The notes under the pieces were generated by a model. It was given only the letters and a program-made list of their open reading frames with translations. It did not search any database and was not told where the DNA came from. The position numbers were made by a program, and so were the translations under genes. Positions 1-8,378 of a stretch of DNA of 64,000 nucleotides are shown in pieces. Numbering within the stretch: the stretch's first letter is position 1; the number at the start of each line of letters is the position of its first letter. This stretch comes from JBGANR01 sp044222225 (GTDB taxonomy: Bacteria > Actinomycetota > Actinomycetes > Mycobacteriales > Mycobacteriaceae): NCBI GenBank assembly GCA_044222225.1, contig JBGANR010000017.1, positions 54,081 to 118,080 on the forward strand, written 5' to 3'.

Positions 1-1594
1 TCGACGTCCGGCGTTTGGCGACGAAGCCCTCCCAGCCGGCGGCGAGGGAGGCCTTCGCCGCGGCCGGGCCGTCGGCGACCTCCAGCAGCGGCGGGATCTC
101 GATCGGCTCGCGCAGCGTCGGGGCGAGTTCCTCGAGCAGCATGCGGCGGTCCGTCCACGGCCGGCGCAGCAGTGACGTGTCGCCGAGAAAGAGCAGGTCG
201 AAGGCGTAGTAGCGGACCGTCGCGGCCGGGGAGGCCGACCGAGAGGCGATCGCGTGGAAGTCGGGACGGCCGTCGGCGAGCACGACAAGCTCGCCGTCGA
301 GAACGGCGTTGATCGGCCCCAGGCCGGCGGCGATGGCCGACGCGACCGCCGGGAACTCGCCGGTGATGTCGCGTCCGGAACGGCTGATGAGCTGCGTTCG
401 CCCGTCGACGTGCCGGGCGATCGCCCGATAGCCGTCCCACTTGCCCTCGAACGCCCAGTCGCGGCCGGAGAGCCGGGTGATCGGGGCGTCGCTCGCGAGC
501 ATCGGTTCCGGACGCGCCAGGGCGGCGGGCAGCAGCGAGGCGACCCGGGCGGGTGTGGGCGGCTCGGCGGGGCGCTCGTCCGGGATGGGCTCGGCCGCCG
601 GCCGGGCCCGGGCGCGTCGGCGAGCGGCGAGATCGACGGTGCCGTCGGGGGCGTCGAACGTGAACAGGTCGCCGTCGCGCTCGGCCCGGGCGAGCACCTC
701 GGCGAGGTCGCGGGGGGTGTTCGGGGCGTCGGGGTCGTTCAACCGCCGCGGCGCCGCGTCGTGCGGCTGCGGCCGGCCGCGCAGCGAATACGGCGAGATC
801 GTCGTCTTGTTGCCGCTGTTCTGGCTCCAGTCGACGAAGACCTTGCCCTCGCGCTCGACCTTCGCCATCGTCGTGACGACCTTCTCCGGCGACTGCTTGA
901 CCAGCTCGTCGCCGATGCCGCGGGCGAGCTGCGTCGCGGCGGCGGGGGAGACGATCCGGCCCAGCGCCGCGTAGACGTGGATGCCCTTGCTGCCGCTGGT
1001 CACCGGACGTGCCGGGATGCCGAGCGCGGCGAGCATGTCCCGGATCCGCAGCGCGAGCTCGGCGCAGTCGGCGAGCGTCGCGCCGGGGCCCGGGTCGAGG
1101 TCGAGGACGATCCGGTCCGAGCGCGCCTCGTCCTTGGCGAGCACGCGGCCGACGGTGCCGCCGCCGTTCCGGGCGCCGGGGGCGCTGGTGGAGTGTTCCC
1201 AGGTATCCGCCGGCACCCGCCACTGCGGCACGTGCAGCTCGAGCGCCGCCTGCTGCGCGAGCCAGACGAGGTCGGCCGCGGACGTCGCCACCGGGTAGCG
1301 CGTCGCCCGCTCCCGGTGCGCGACGGACGCGGTCTGGATCCAGTCGGGACTGTGGCCGGGCAGGTTCTTCTCGAAGAACGGCTGCTTGTCGACGCCGTCC
1401 GGCCAGCGTTTGCGGGTGATGATGCGGCCCGCGAGATGCGGCAGCAGGAACGGGGCGATCGCGTCGTAGTACGCGATGACCTGCCCCTTCGTCACGGGCT
1501 CGGGGTGGCCGGGGGTGGCCGGGTAGATGACCTTGTCCAGGTGCGACAACGAGAGCGTGCGTCCCGCGACGGTGACGGAGGTCCGGCCTGGCAT
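1..1594 (-). CDS. ligD: ATP-dependent DNA ligase LigD, polymerase-ligase form (3' end outside window)
   Basis: Repairs double-strand breaks by non-homologous end joining together with Ku, whose gene is divergent 71 bp away. The frame stays open from ATG 1594 to the window edge, so about 531 residues are visible. Residues 1-290 are the LigD primase-polymerase domain (early segment TRKRWPDGVDKQPFFEKN, then GSKGIHVY). After a linker with many Arg and Ala residues comes the ligase adenylation motif EGKWDGYR, with the nucleophilic Lys at about residue 385. No nuclease (NUC) domain lies between them, unlike the POL-NUC-LIG order of mycobacterial LigD. The OB-fold end of the ligase lies outside the window. 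Confidence 0.95.
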   Translation of the reverse strand, partial: MPGRTSVTVAGRTLSLSHLDKVIYPATPGHPEPVTKGQVIAYYDAIAPFLLPHLAGRIITRKRWPDGVDKQPFFEKNLPGHSPDWIQTASVAHRERATRYPVATSAADLVWLAQQAALELHVPQWRVPADTWEHSTSAPGARNGGGTVGRVLAKDEARSDRIVLDLDPGPGATLADCAELALRIRDMLAALGIPARPVTSGSKGIHVYAALGRIVSPAAATQLARGIGDELVKQSPEKVVTTMAKVEREGKVFVDWSQNSGNKTTISPYSLRGRPQPHDAAPRRLNDPDAPNTPRDLAEVLARAERDGDLFTFDAPDGTVDLAARRRARARPAAEPIPDERPAEPPTPARVASLLPAALARPEPMLASDAPITRLSGRDWAFEGKWDGYRAIARHVDGRTQLISRSGRDITGEFPAVASAIAAGLGPINAVLDGELVVLADGRPDFHAIASRSASPAATVRYYAFDLLFLGDTSLLRRPWTDRRMLLEELAPTLREPIEIPPLLEVADGPAAAKASLAAGWEGFVAKRRTS

Positions 1595-1665
1595 CGGTTC
1601 AGCTTCGTCGGCACCGGGGTGGCGCGTCAACGCCGGGTCGCCGCGACCGGCGGCGATAATGAGGC

Positions 1666-2448
1666 ATGCGCGCCATCTGGAAGGGTGATGTCACGTTCGG
1701 GCTCGTCAACGTGCCCGTCGCGGTGTTCTCTGCGATCGAGAGTCATGACCGCCGGGCACACCAGGTCGACGCCGGCGACGGGACCCGGATCCGATACAAG
1801 AAGGTGCGGGAGGGGACCAACGACGAGATCGCGTTCGCCGACATCGCGAGCGCCTACGAATCCGACACCGGTGAGACCGTCATCCTCACCAAGGACGATC
1901 TCGCGTCGCTGCCCGTCGAACGCAACCGCGAGATCTCCGTCACCGAGTTCGTGCCGGCCGAGCAGATCGACCCCATCTACTTCGACAAGCCGTACTACCT
2001 GGCGCCGGCGTCGCGGTCGTCGAAGGCGTACCGGCTGCTCACCGAGGCGCTGACGCGCTCGGACCGGCTCGCGATCGCCACCTTCACGCTGCGCAACCGC
2101 ACCCGGCTGGCCGCGCTGCGCGTCGTCGACGGCGTCATGACGTTGCAGACGCTGCTCTGGCCCGATGAGGTGCGGGTCGCCGACTTCCCTGAGATCAAGG
2201 AGAACTCCGGTGATCTCAAGGAGGCCGAGCTGGCGATGGCCGCCTCGCTGATCGAGTCGATGTCGACGGACTTCGACCCGACCCAGTTCCGCGACACCTA
2301 CCAGGACGAGCTGGCCCGGCTCATCGAGGCGCGCGCCGAAGGCGGGGAGGCGTTCGCGCCGCCGGAGCCGAAGCAGGAGGAGGACTCGGAGGTCGCCGAC
2401 CTGCTCGCGGCCCTGCGCGCCAGCCTCGCCGAACGCAAGGCGGGCTGA
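1666..2448 (+). CDS. ku: Non-homologous end-joining protein Ku
   Basis: Ring-forming DNA end-binding protein that recruits LigD. The 260-residue product opens with the typical bacterial Ku sequence MRAIWKGDVTFGLVNVPV and carries the central Ku core (KKVREGTNDEI, PIYFDKPYYLAP) and a short acidic/basic C-terminal tail. Length is close to that of mycobacterial Ku (about 270). It is divergent from ligD, so the 71 bp between the two starts should hold both promoters. It is convergent with ribokinase 13 bp downstream. Confidence 0.96.
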   Translation: MRAIWKGDVTFGLVNVPVAVFSAIESHDRRAHQVDAGDGTRIRYKKVREGTNDEIAFADIASAYESDTGETVILTKDDLASLPVERNREISVTEFVPAEQIDPIYFDKPYYLAPASRSSKAYRLLTEALTRSDRLAIATFTLRNRTRLAALRVVDGVMTLQTLLWPDEVRVADFPEIKENSGDLKEAELAMAASLIESMSTDFDPTQFRDTYQDELARLIEARAEGGEAFAPPEPKQEEDSEVADLLAALRASLAERKAG

Positions 2449-2461
2449 CGCGCCGGTCGGA

Positions 2462-3343
2462 CTATCCGCGCTGCTCGGCGAACGCGGCCAGCTGGGCGGC
2501 GTTCGGGTAGGACGCCGCGGCGCCCCGGCCGGTGGCCGCGTAGGCCGCCACCAGGGCGGCCTTGTTCGCGGCGTCGATCAGCGTCGAGCCGGCGGCGAGG
2601 CCTGCGAGGATCGTGCCGAGGAAGGCGTCGCCGCAGCCCGTGGTGTCGACGGCGTCGACGGCGACGGCCGGCACATCGGTGACGACGCCGTTCTCGACGA
2701 CGCGCGCGCCGTCCGCGCCGAGCGTCACGACCAGCCGGCCGACGTTCTCGGCGGCCGGGCCGAGCTGAGCGAGCTCGTGCTGGTTGAGGACGAGCACGTC
2801 GACGTCGCGCAGCAGTTCGGCGGGCGGCTGCGCGAACGGCGACGGGTTGAGCACGACCGTCACGCCCGCGGCCTTGGCCGTCGCGGCGGCGGCGGCGACC
2901 ACCTCGAGGGGGACCTCGAAGCTGAGCCCGAGTGCCGCGGCCCCGGTGATCGACGCCGCCGACCGGGCGACGTCGTCGGGCGTGAGCTCGGCGTTCGCGC
3001 CGGCCGAGATGACGATGGTGTTCTCGCCGGCCGCGTCGACGGTGATGACGGCGGTGCCGGTCGCGGTCTTCGCCACCCGCCGCACGCGATCGGTGTTCAC
3101 CCCGGCGCGCCGCACACGATCGGTGATGAACGCGCCGTGGCTGTCGTCGCCGACCGCGCCGACGAGCGTCACCGCGGCGCCGCCGAGCGAGGCCGCGACG
3201 GCCTGGTTGGCGCTCTTGCCGCCCGGATGCGTCTGCAGCGGTCCGCCGCGGCGCGTCTCACCGGGGCCGGGAAGGCGATCGGTGGTGACGACGAGATCGA
3301 CGTTGAGCGAGCCGACGACGGCCACCCGTCCGTTCGGGGTCAT
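2462..3343 (-). CDS. rbsK: Ribokinase (PfkB family)
   Basis: Phosphorylates ribose to ribose-5-phosphate. The 293-residue product begins with GRVAVVGSLNVDLVV and has the PfkB substrate motif GGKSANQAVAA near residue 42. The C-terminal signature DTTGCGDAFLGTILAGLAAG supplies the anion hole and the catalytic Asp. ATG 3343 is preceded by an AGAGGA ribosome-binding sequence. The gene lies downstream of a nucleoside hydrolase on the same strand, so ribose released from nucleosides is its likely substrate. The same reading frame stays open far upstream, but that part is arginine-rich antisense to the hydrolase and is not translated protein. Confidence 0.92.
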   Translation of the reverse strand: MTPNGRVAVVGSLNVDLVVTTDRLPGPGETRRGGPLQTHPGGKSANQAVAASLGGAAVTLVGAVGDDSHGAFITDRVRRAGVNTDRVRRVAKTATGTAVITVDAAGENTIVISAGANAELTPDDVARSAASITGAAALGLSFEVPLEVVAAAAATAKAAGVTVVLNPSPFAQPPAELLRDVDVLVLNQHELAQLGPAAENVGRLVVTLGADGARVVENGVVTDVPAVAVDAVDTTGCGDAFLGTILAGLAAGSTLIDAANKAALVAAYAATGRGAAASYPNAAQLAAFAEQRG

Positions 3344-3456
3344 GGAAGGATCCTCTCGGGTCGTTCGCTGCGACCGGGTCCGGGGCAGCGGCAGGCCGCG
3401 GCTCCGGGGAGCAGCGGTGATACCTCGGACGACGCTGTCGGAGGCGGGTCGGGCCG

Positions 3457-4410
3457 TCAGCCGCAGCGGCGGACGGCGTCGATGACGAGATTCCAGAACT
3501 TGTCGACGTCGAGCCTGACGCCGACCTGGGTGACGCAGTCGGCCGGCGCGTGCCCGCGCAGGTCGGTGACGGTCATGCCGCGGGTGAGCTCGCCGGTGAG
3601 CTCGACGTCGATCGGGGCGCGGTGGACCGTCATGACGGACGGGTCGATGCAGTAGGCGACGGTGCACGGATCGTGGACCGGCGGGTGCTCGAACGCCCGG
3701 TTGGCGCGGTAGGCGGCGCGGAACACGCCGAACAGGTCGACCACGAAGTCGGCCACCGGCGTCCCGATCGCGGCGACGCGGGCTTCGACGTCGTGCGTGG
3801 CGAGCGCCTGATGCGTCAGGTCGAGGCCGACCATCGTCACCGGCCAGCCGGCGGTGAACACGATCTTCGCCGCCTCCGGATCGGTCCAGACGTTGAACTC
3901 GGCGGTCGGCGTGATGTTGCCCGTGTGATAGCCGCCGCCCATGAGGACGACCTCGCGCACCCGCTCCACGATGCGCGGCTCCTTGCGGGCGGCCATCGCG
4001 ATGTTGGTCAGCGGGCCCGTCGGCACCAGCGTCAGCTCGTCCCGCGGGCGGGACATCACCTCGTCGATGATGACGTCGACGGCGTGCCGGGGGTCGAGCG
4101 CGAATCCCGGCAGCGGCAGCTCGATGCCGCCCATGCCGTTCTCGCCGTGGATCTCGCCGGCCGCGCGCAGCGGCGCGATGAGCGGTCGGTCGCAGCCGGC
4201 CGCGAACGTCACCCCGGTGATCCCGGCGACGGCGGCGACGCCGAGCGCGTTGCGGGTGACCTTCGCGAGCGTCTGGTTGCCGCCGATCGTGGTGACGGCG
4301 GCGAGCTCGATCTCCGGATTCCCCCACGCCAGGAGCAACGCGACGGCGTCGTCCTGACCGGGATCGCAGTCGAGCAGGATCGTCCTGGGCACGGGGCTCA
4401 GCGTAGCCAC
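3457..4410 (-). CDS. Inosine-uridine preferring nucleoside hydrolase
   Basis: Hydrolyses the N-glycosidic bond of ribonucleosides to base plus ribose, in the cytoplasm. The calcium-binding N-terminal motif ILLDCDPGQDDAVALL is present, followed by the family's LTLVPTGPLTNIA and a conserved EFNVWTDPEAA segment. GTG 4410 gives about 317 residues. GTG 4392 and GTG 4461 are also possible, and none has a strong Shine-Dalgarno, so the start is uncertain. Ribokinase follows 113 bp downstream on the same strand, giving a two-step nucleoside/ribose salvage unit. Confidence 0.88.
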   Translation of the reverse strand: MATLSPVPRTILLDCDPGQDDAVALLLAWGNPEIELAAVTTIGGNQTLAKVTRNALGVAAVAGITGVTFAAGCDRPLIAPLRAAGEIHGENGMGGIELPLPGFALDPRHAVDVIIDEVMSRPRDELTLVPTGPLTNIAMAARKEPRIVERVREVVLMGGGYHTGNITPTAEFNVWTDPEAAKIVFTAGWPVTMVGLDLTHQALATHDVEARVAAIGTPVADFVVDLFGVFRAAYRANRAFEHPPVHDPCTVAYCIDPSVMTVHRAPIDVELTGELTRGMTVTDLRGHAPADCVTQVGVRLDVDKFWNLVIDAVRRCG

Positions 4411-4467
4411 GCGGCCGCCGCCGGTGGTGCCGTTCCGGGCATCCGGTGTGTCCCGCGGCACTCTTGA

Positions 4468-4502
4468 TTGATGTGACGGCGAGTCTCATTTATCATTCGG
4501 GC
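4468..4502 (+). promoter_or_regulatory. Sigma-A-like promoter of the monooxygenase, apparently leaderless
   Basis: TTGATG (4468-4473) is separated by exactly 17 bp from TATCAT (4491-4496). The monooxygenase ATG at 4503 falls 7 bp after the -10, where transcription should start, and no Shine-Dalgarno precedes it. A leaderless transcript is therefore likely, which is common in mycobacteria-like actinobacteria. Confidence 0.6.
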
Positions 4503-6005
4503 ATGACTGCAACGCCCCATAGTGCAATGCCGCAGTTCGACGTGATCGTCGTCGGGGCCGGCCTGTCCGGCATCGGGTTCGCCCGCAGGCTGCAGACGAC
4601 CTGTCCCGAACGCAGCTTCCAGATCTTCGAACGCCGTGAGCGCGTCGGCGGCACCTGGGACCTGTTCCGCTACCCGGGCATCCGCTCGGACAGCGACATC
4701 TACACCCTCGGCTACTCGTTCAAGCCGTGGAAGGGTCGCGACACCATCGCGGCCGGCGAGGACATCCGTGAGTACATCGAGGAAGCGTCCCGCGAATACG
4801 GCATCGAGCCGCACATCCGGTTCTCGACGACCGTGACGGCCGTGTCCTTCGACTCGGACACCGACGTCTGGACCGTCAGCTATGAGCGCGGCGGCAAGAC
4901 CGGTACGGCGACGGCCGGGTTCGTCTACTTCGCGTCCGGCTACTACAGCTACGACGCCGGCTACACCCCTCGGTTCGAGGGGATCGAGAGCTTCGGCGGC
5001 ACCGTCGTCCACCCGCAGTTCTGGCCCGAGGACCTCGACTACGCAGGCAAGAAGGTCGTCGTCATCGGCTCCGGCGCCACGGCGATCACCCTCATCCCGT
5101 CGATGGCCGACGACGCCGAGCTCGTCACGATGCTGCAGCGCTCGCCGACCTACGTCTTCTCCCGGCCCGGGCAGGACGCGCTGACCAGCGGCGTTCGCAA
5201 GGTGCTGCCGGCGCGGCTCGCCAACGACCTCGTCCGGTTCGGCAACGCCGCCGGCACCCTCGGGCTCTATCAGCTCTGCCGCCGCGCGCCGAAGCTCTCC
5301 CGCGCCCTGATCCGCCGGTTGACCAAGGCGCAGCTGCCCGAGGGCTACCCCGTCGACGTGCACTTCAAGCCGGCGTACGCGCCGTGGGACCAGCGGCTCT
5401 GCGTCGTTCCGGACGGCGACCTGTTCCGGGCCATCCGCAGGGGCAAGGCGGCGGTCGTCACCGACACGATCGACCGGATCGACGAGACGGGCATCGTGCT
5501 GGGCTCGGGGGAACACCTCGACGCCGACATCATCGTCACCGCGACGGGCCTGCAGATGCTCGCGCTCGGCGGCGTGAGCATCGACGTCGACGGCGAGCGC
5601 GTCGACCCCGGGACCAAGTTCATCTACCGCGGGCACATGCTCGACGGCGTCCCCAACCTCGCCTGGTGCATCGGCTACACCAACGCGTCGTGGACGCTGC
5701 GCGCCGATATCACCGCTCGCGCGGTGTGCGACCTGCTCAATCACATGGCCGGCCACGACTACACGCGGGCGCAGCCGAGCGCCGACGGCGACGAGCTGGT
5801 CGCCCGGCCCGCGCTCGACCTGGCGTCCGGCTACATCCAGCGGGCCGCCGGGCACCTGCCGAAGGCGGCGGACAAGGCGCCGTGGATGGTGCGGCAGAAC
5901 TACTTCCTCGACACCCTCGAGTACCACCGCAGCGACGTCACCGACCACATGGTGTTCTCGCGGGCGCCGGCGACGGCCGTCCGCAAGCCGGAGGCCGCGG
6001 CCTGA
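4503..6005 (+). CDS. EthA-like flavin monooxygenase (Baeyer-Villiger type)
   Basis: FAD/NADPH-dependent monooxygenase. The 500-residue product has the FAD Rossmann motif VVGAGLSGIGFA near the N-terminus, the conserved GGTWDLFRYPGIRSDSD block, and the NADPH-binding VVVIGSGATAITL. The segments FKPW, GYTNASWTLRAD, LPEGYPVDVHFKP and PWDQRLC closely follow EthA (Rv3854c), the Baeyer-Villiger enzyme that activates ethionamide in M. tuberculosis. In M. tuberculosis ethA is divergent from the TetR gene ethR; here its neighbour is the nucleoside hydrolase, so regulation probably differs. The start at 4503 rests on the promoter geometry; an earlier in-frame start would lie inside the promoter. Confidence 0.9.
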   Translation: MTATPHSAMPQFDVIVVGAGLSGIGFARRLQTTCPERSFQIFERRERVGGTWDLFRYPGIRSDSDIYTLGYSFKPWKGRDTIAAGEDIREYIEEASREYGIEPHIRFSTTVTAVSFDSDTDVWTVSYERGGKTGTATAGFVYFASGYYSYDAGYTPRFEGIESFGGTVVHPQFWPEDLDYAGKKVVVIGSGATAITLIPSMADDAELVTMLQRSPTYVFSRPGQDALTSGVRKVLPARLANDLVRFGNAAGTLGLYQLCRRAPKLSRALIRRLTKAQLPEGYPVDVHFKPAYAPWDQRLCVVPDGDLFRAIRRGKAAVVTDTIDRIDETGIVLGSGEHLDADIIVTATGLQMLALGGVSIDVDGERVDPGTKFIYRGHMLDGVPNLAWCIGYTNASWTLRADITARAVCDLLNHMAGHDYTRAQPSADGDELVARPALDLASGYIQRAAGHLPKAADKAPWMVRQNYFLDTLEYHRSDVTDHMVFSRAPATAVRKPEAAA

Positions 6006-6069
6006 CGCCCCGCCCCGCCCCGGTGAAAACCGTTCGCGCCGGCGGCACCTTACCGGGCATCCTTGTCGG

Positions 6070-7365
6070 GTGGAAGAGGTTCGAGACATCGAGGCGACAA
6101 GCGGCGATTCGTCGTCCGGTCTGAGCCGGGCGCTGGCGCCGCTGCGATCGCGGGACTACCGGTTGCTCGCCGGCGCGCTGGTGCTCGCGATGCTCACCGA
6201 CGGCATGTGGACGCTCGCGGTGGTCTGGCAGGTCATCGCGATGGGCGGCGGCGCCGTCCAGGTGTCGCTGGTCTCGGGTGCGCTGTCGGTGGGGCTCGTC
6301 GCGTCGGCGCTGTTCGGCGGGGTGCTCGCCGACCGGGCGTCGCACCGGGTACTGCTCGTCTCGCTGGAGGGCCTCAAGTTCGCCGGGGTGATCGGCATCG
6401 GCATCGCGGCCGTCACCGGCGTGCTGACGATGCCGACGTTCGCCGCCGCGGCCCTGCTGCTCGGCTTCGTCCAGGGCTGCTTCTACCCGGCGTATTCGGC
6501 GACGGTCCCGCTGCTCGTCGAGGAGTCGCGGCTGCTCGCCGCCAACGGACTCGAAGGCTTCCTGCGGCCGGTGGCGCTCATGGCGATCGGTCCGGCGCTG
6601 GCCGGCGTCGTCGTCATGATCGCCTCGCCCGGCTGGGCGATCGTCGTCGCAGCCCTGGCCAGCGCCTGTGCGCTGCCGCTGTACGCGGCGATGCGGGTGC
6701 CGCCGGCGCCGCGCGCGTCGAACGAGGGCGCGCACGTCGTCGCGCGGACGGTGCGGGATCTCGCCGAGGGCTTCCGTTTCATGCTCGCGACGCCCTGGCT
6801 GCTCGCGACGCTGCTCTACGCGTCGCTGCTGGTCCTGCTCATCATGGGGCCGATCGAGGTGCTCATCCCGTTCGCGATCGTCGAGCGCGCGGGCGGCGAC
6901 GCCGGTTCGCACGCGCTGGTGCTCGCCGTGTTCGGCGCGGGTGGCGCGATCGGCTCCCTCGTGATGGCGTCGCGCCGGATGCCCCGCCGCTACCTCACGG
7001 TGATGCTCGGGGTCTGGGGCGTCGCGCCGATCCCCCTCGCGGTCTACGGGCTGAGCACCTCGATCTGGGCGTTCGTGGCGGCGGCGTTCCTCCTCGGCAT
7101 GCTGTTCGATCTGCCCGGCGTGCTGTGGGGTTCGCTGCTGCAGCAGCGCGTCCCGCGGCAGTTGCTCGGCCGCGTCTCCAGCCTCGACTTCTTCGTCTCG
7201 CTGGTGTTCATGCCCGTCTCGATGGCGGTGTCGGCGCCGTTGGCCGAGGTGTTCGGGCTGACGACGGTGTTCCTCGTCGCGGCGACGGTCCCGGTGCCGC
7301 TGGCCGTCATCGCGTGGTTCGCCGCGGGCATGCGACGCGACGAACTGGCCCATCCGCTGCGCTGA
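6070..7365 (+). CDS. MFS transporter (enterobactin-exporter-like)
   Basis: A 431-residue membrane protein with about 12 hydrophobic segments. It begins SRALAPLRSRDYRLLAGALV, typical of the MFS_3 group of small-molecule exporters. The motif GGVLADRASHRVLL lies in the loop between helices 2 and 3. It starts at GTG 6070, 64 bp after the monooxygenase on the same strand, and may be co-transcribed with it. The substrate cannot be read from the sequence. Its stop faces the SDR gene across a long inverted repeat. Confidence 0.85.
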   Translation: MEEVRDIEATSGDSSSGLSRALAPLRSRDYRLLAGALVLAMLTDGMWTLAVVWQVIAMGGGAVQVSLVSGALSVGLVASALFGGVLADRASHRVLLVSLEGLKFAGVIGIGIAAVTGVLTMPTFAAAALLLGFVQGCFYPAYSATVPLLVEESRLLAANGLEGFLRPVALMAIGPALAGVVVMIASPGWAIVVAALASACALPLYAAMRVPPAPRASNEGAHVVARTVRDLAEGFRFMLATPWLLATLLYASLLVLLIMGPIEVLIPFAIVERAGGDAGSHALVLAVFGAGGAIGSLVMASRRMPRRYLTVMLGVWGVAPIPLAVYGLSTSIWAFVAAAFLLGMLFDLPGVLWGSLLQQRVPRQLLGRVSSLDFFVSLVFMPVSMAVSAPLAEVFGLTTVFLVAATVPVPLAVIAWFAAGMRRDELAHPLR

Positions 7366-7390
7366 CGTGCTCGGTCGTGGAGGTGATCGA

Positions 7391-7492
7391 GGGCGTGGAG
7401 GTGGGTGACGGGGCGCTGGCATCGGGTCTGGCGGGAGGGTGCGCTAGCACCCGGGGGACTGCGCCCCGGGTGCGTCACCCACCTCCACGCCC
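7391..7492. repeat. Nested inverted repeat between convergent genes
   Basis: The 20-bp arm GGGCGTGGAGGTGGGTGACG (7391-7410) is matched perfectly by its reverse complement at 7473-7492. Inside the loop a second perfect stem pairs GCACCCGGGG (7447-7456) with 7464-7473. It fills the gap between the MFS and SDR stops, so it could end transcription from both sides, although there is no T-tract. Confidence 0.7.
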
Positions 7493-7504
7493 GGTCGTCG
7501 GCGG

Positions 7505-8266
7505 TCAGGTGATGGTCAGTCCGCCGTCGACGGCGATCGTCTGACCGGTGACGTAGCCGCCCGCGGCCGACGCCAGCCAGACGGCCGTCGCCGCGAGCTC
7601 ACGCGGCTCGCCCGTGCGGCCCGCGACGATGCGCCGGCCCATCGCCTCCATGTACGCCGGGTCGTACTGGTCGGTCATCTCGCTGGCGAAGAAGCCGGGG
7701 GCGAGAGAGTTGACGCGGATGCCCTTGCGGCCCGTCCACTGCTGGGCGAGATCGCGGGTGAGGCCGATGACGGCCGCCTTCGACGCCGCATAGGCCGCCT
7801 GCGGCAGGCCGGCCGTCGTGATGCCGAGGATCGAGCTGATGTTGATGATCGAGGAGCCGGGCAGCATGACGTTGCCCGCGGCCTGCGCGAACCAGTAGGT
7901 GCCGTTCAGGTTGATGTCGACGACGTCGTTGAACTGCTTCGGCGTCTCGCGGGTGGCGGGCACGGCCGTGCCGATGCCGGCGTTGTTGACGAGGACGTCG
8001 AGGCGTCCGAAGCGTTCCATCGCCGCGGCCACGGCGGCCCGGCACTGCTCGGGGTCGCGGACGTCGGTGGCGACGGGCAGCGCCTCCCGGCCGGCGGCCC
8101 GGACGAGCGCGGCCGTCTCCTCGAGCCGGTCGGCGCGGCGGGCGGCGAGGACGACGTCGGCACCCGCCTCGGCGAAGGCCTGCGCGAACGCGACGCCGAG
8201 GCCGGACGAGGCGCCGGTGACGAGGACGACGCGGTCGTCGTGACGGAACATGTCGAGCACGGGCAT
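7505..8266 (-). CDS. Short-chain dehydrogenase/reductase
   Basis: NAD(P)-dependent oxidoreductase of about 253 residues. It has the cofactor motif TGASSGLG, the structural NNAG, a catalytic Ser in INISSILG and the YAASK active site. ATG 8266 is chosen because GAGGAGA lies 6 bp upstream; an in-frame start 27 bp earlier has no such site. It is divergent from an acyl-CoA dehydrogenase around a shared palindrome, which suggests a role in fatty-acid or related CoA-ester metabolism. The substrate is unknown. Confidence 0.85.
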   Translation of the reverse strand: MPVLDMFRHDDRVVLVTGASSGLGVAFAQAFAEAGADVVLAARRADRLEETAALVRAAGREALPVATDVRDPEQCRAAVAAAMERFGRLDVLVNNAGIGTAVPATRETPKQFNDVVDINLNGTYWFAQAAGNVMLPGSSIINISSILGITTAGLPQAAYAASKAAVIGLTRDLAQQWTGRKGIRVNSLAPGFFASEMTDQYDPAYMEAMGRRIVAGRTGEPRELAATAVWLASAAGGYVTGQTIAVDGGLTIT

Positions 8267-8291
8267 GGGTGTCTCCTCGGTCGGGTTCGTC

Positions 8292-8313
8292 AACCTGAGA
8301 GTAACCTCAGGTT
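8292..8313. promoter_or_regulatory. 22-bp palindromic operator between SDR and acyl-CoA dehydrogenase
   Basis: AACCTGAG (8292-8299) and its exact reverse complement CTCAGGTT (8306-8313) flank AGTAAC. It lies 26 bp upstream of the SDR start and 66 bp upstream of the dehydrogenase start, the position of a shared operator. Size and symmetry suit a TetR-family dimer; which regulator binds is not visible. Confidence 0.55.
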
Positions 8314-8378
8314 TGCATCCGCGCGGCCGAGCTCGCCGGATACCTCATGCCGGCCCACGACTTTCAGGAGCTCAGCGG

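Noticed and set aside
2462..4489. A 675-codon open frame spanning ribokinase and the region of the nucleoside hydrolase
   Set aside because: The upstream part is arginine-rich antisense-like sequence in the frame opposite a clear hydrolase; only the last 293 codons are ribokinase.
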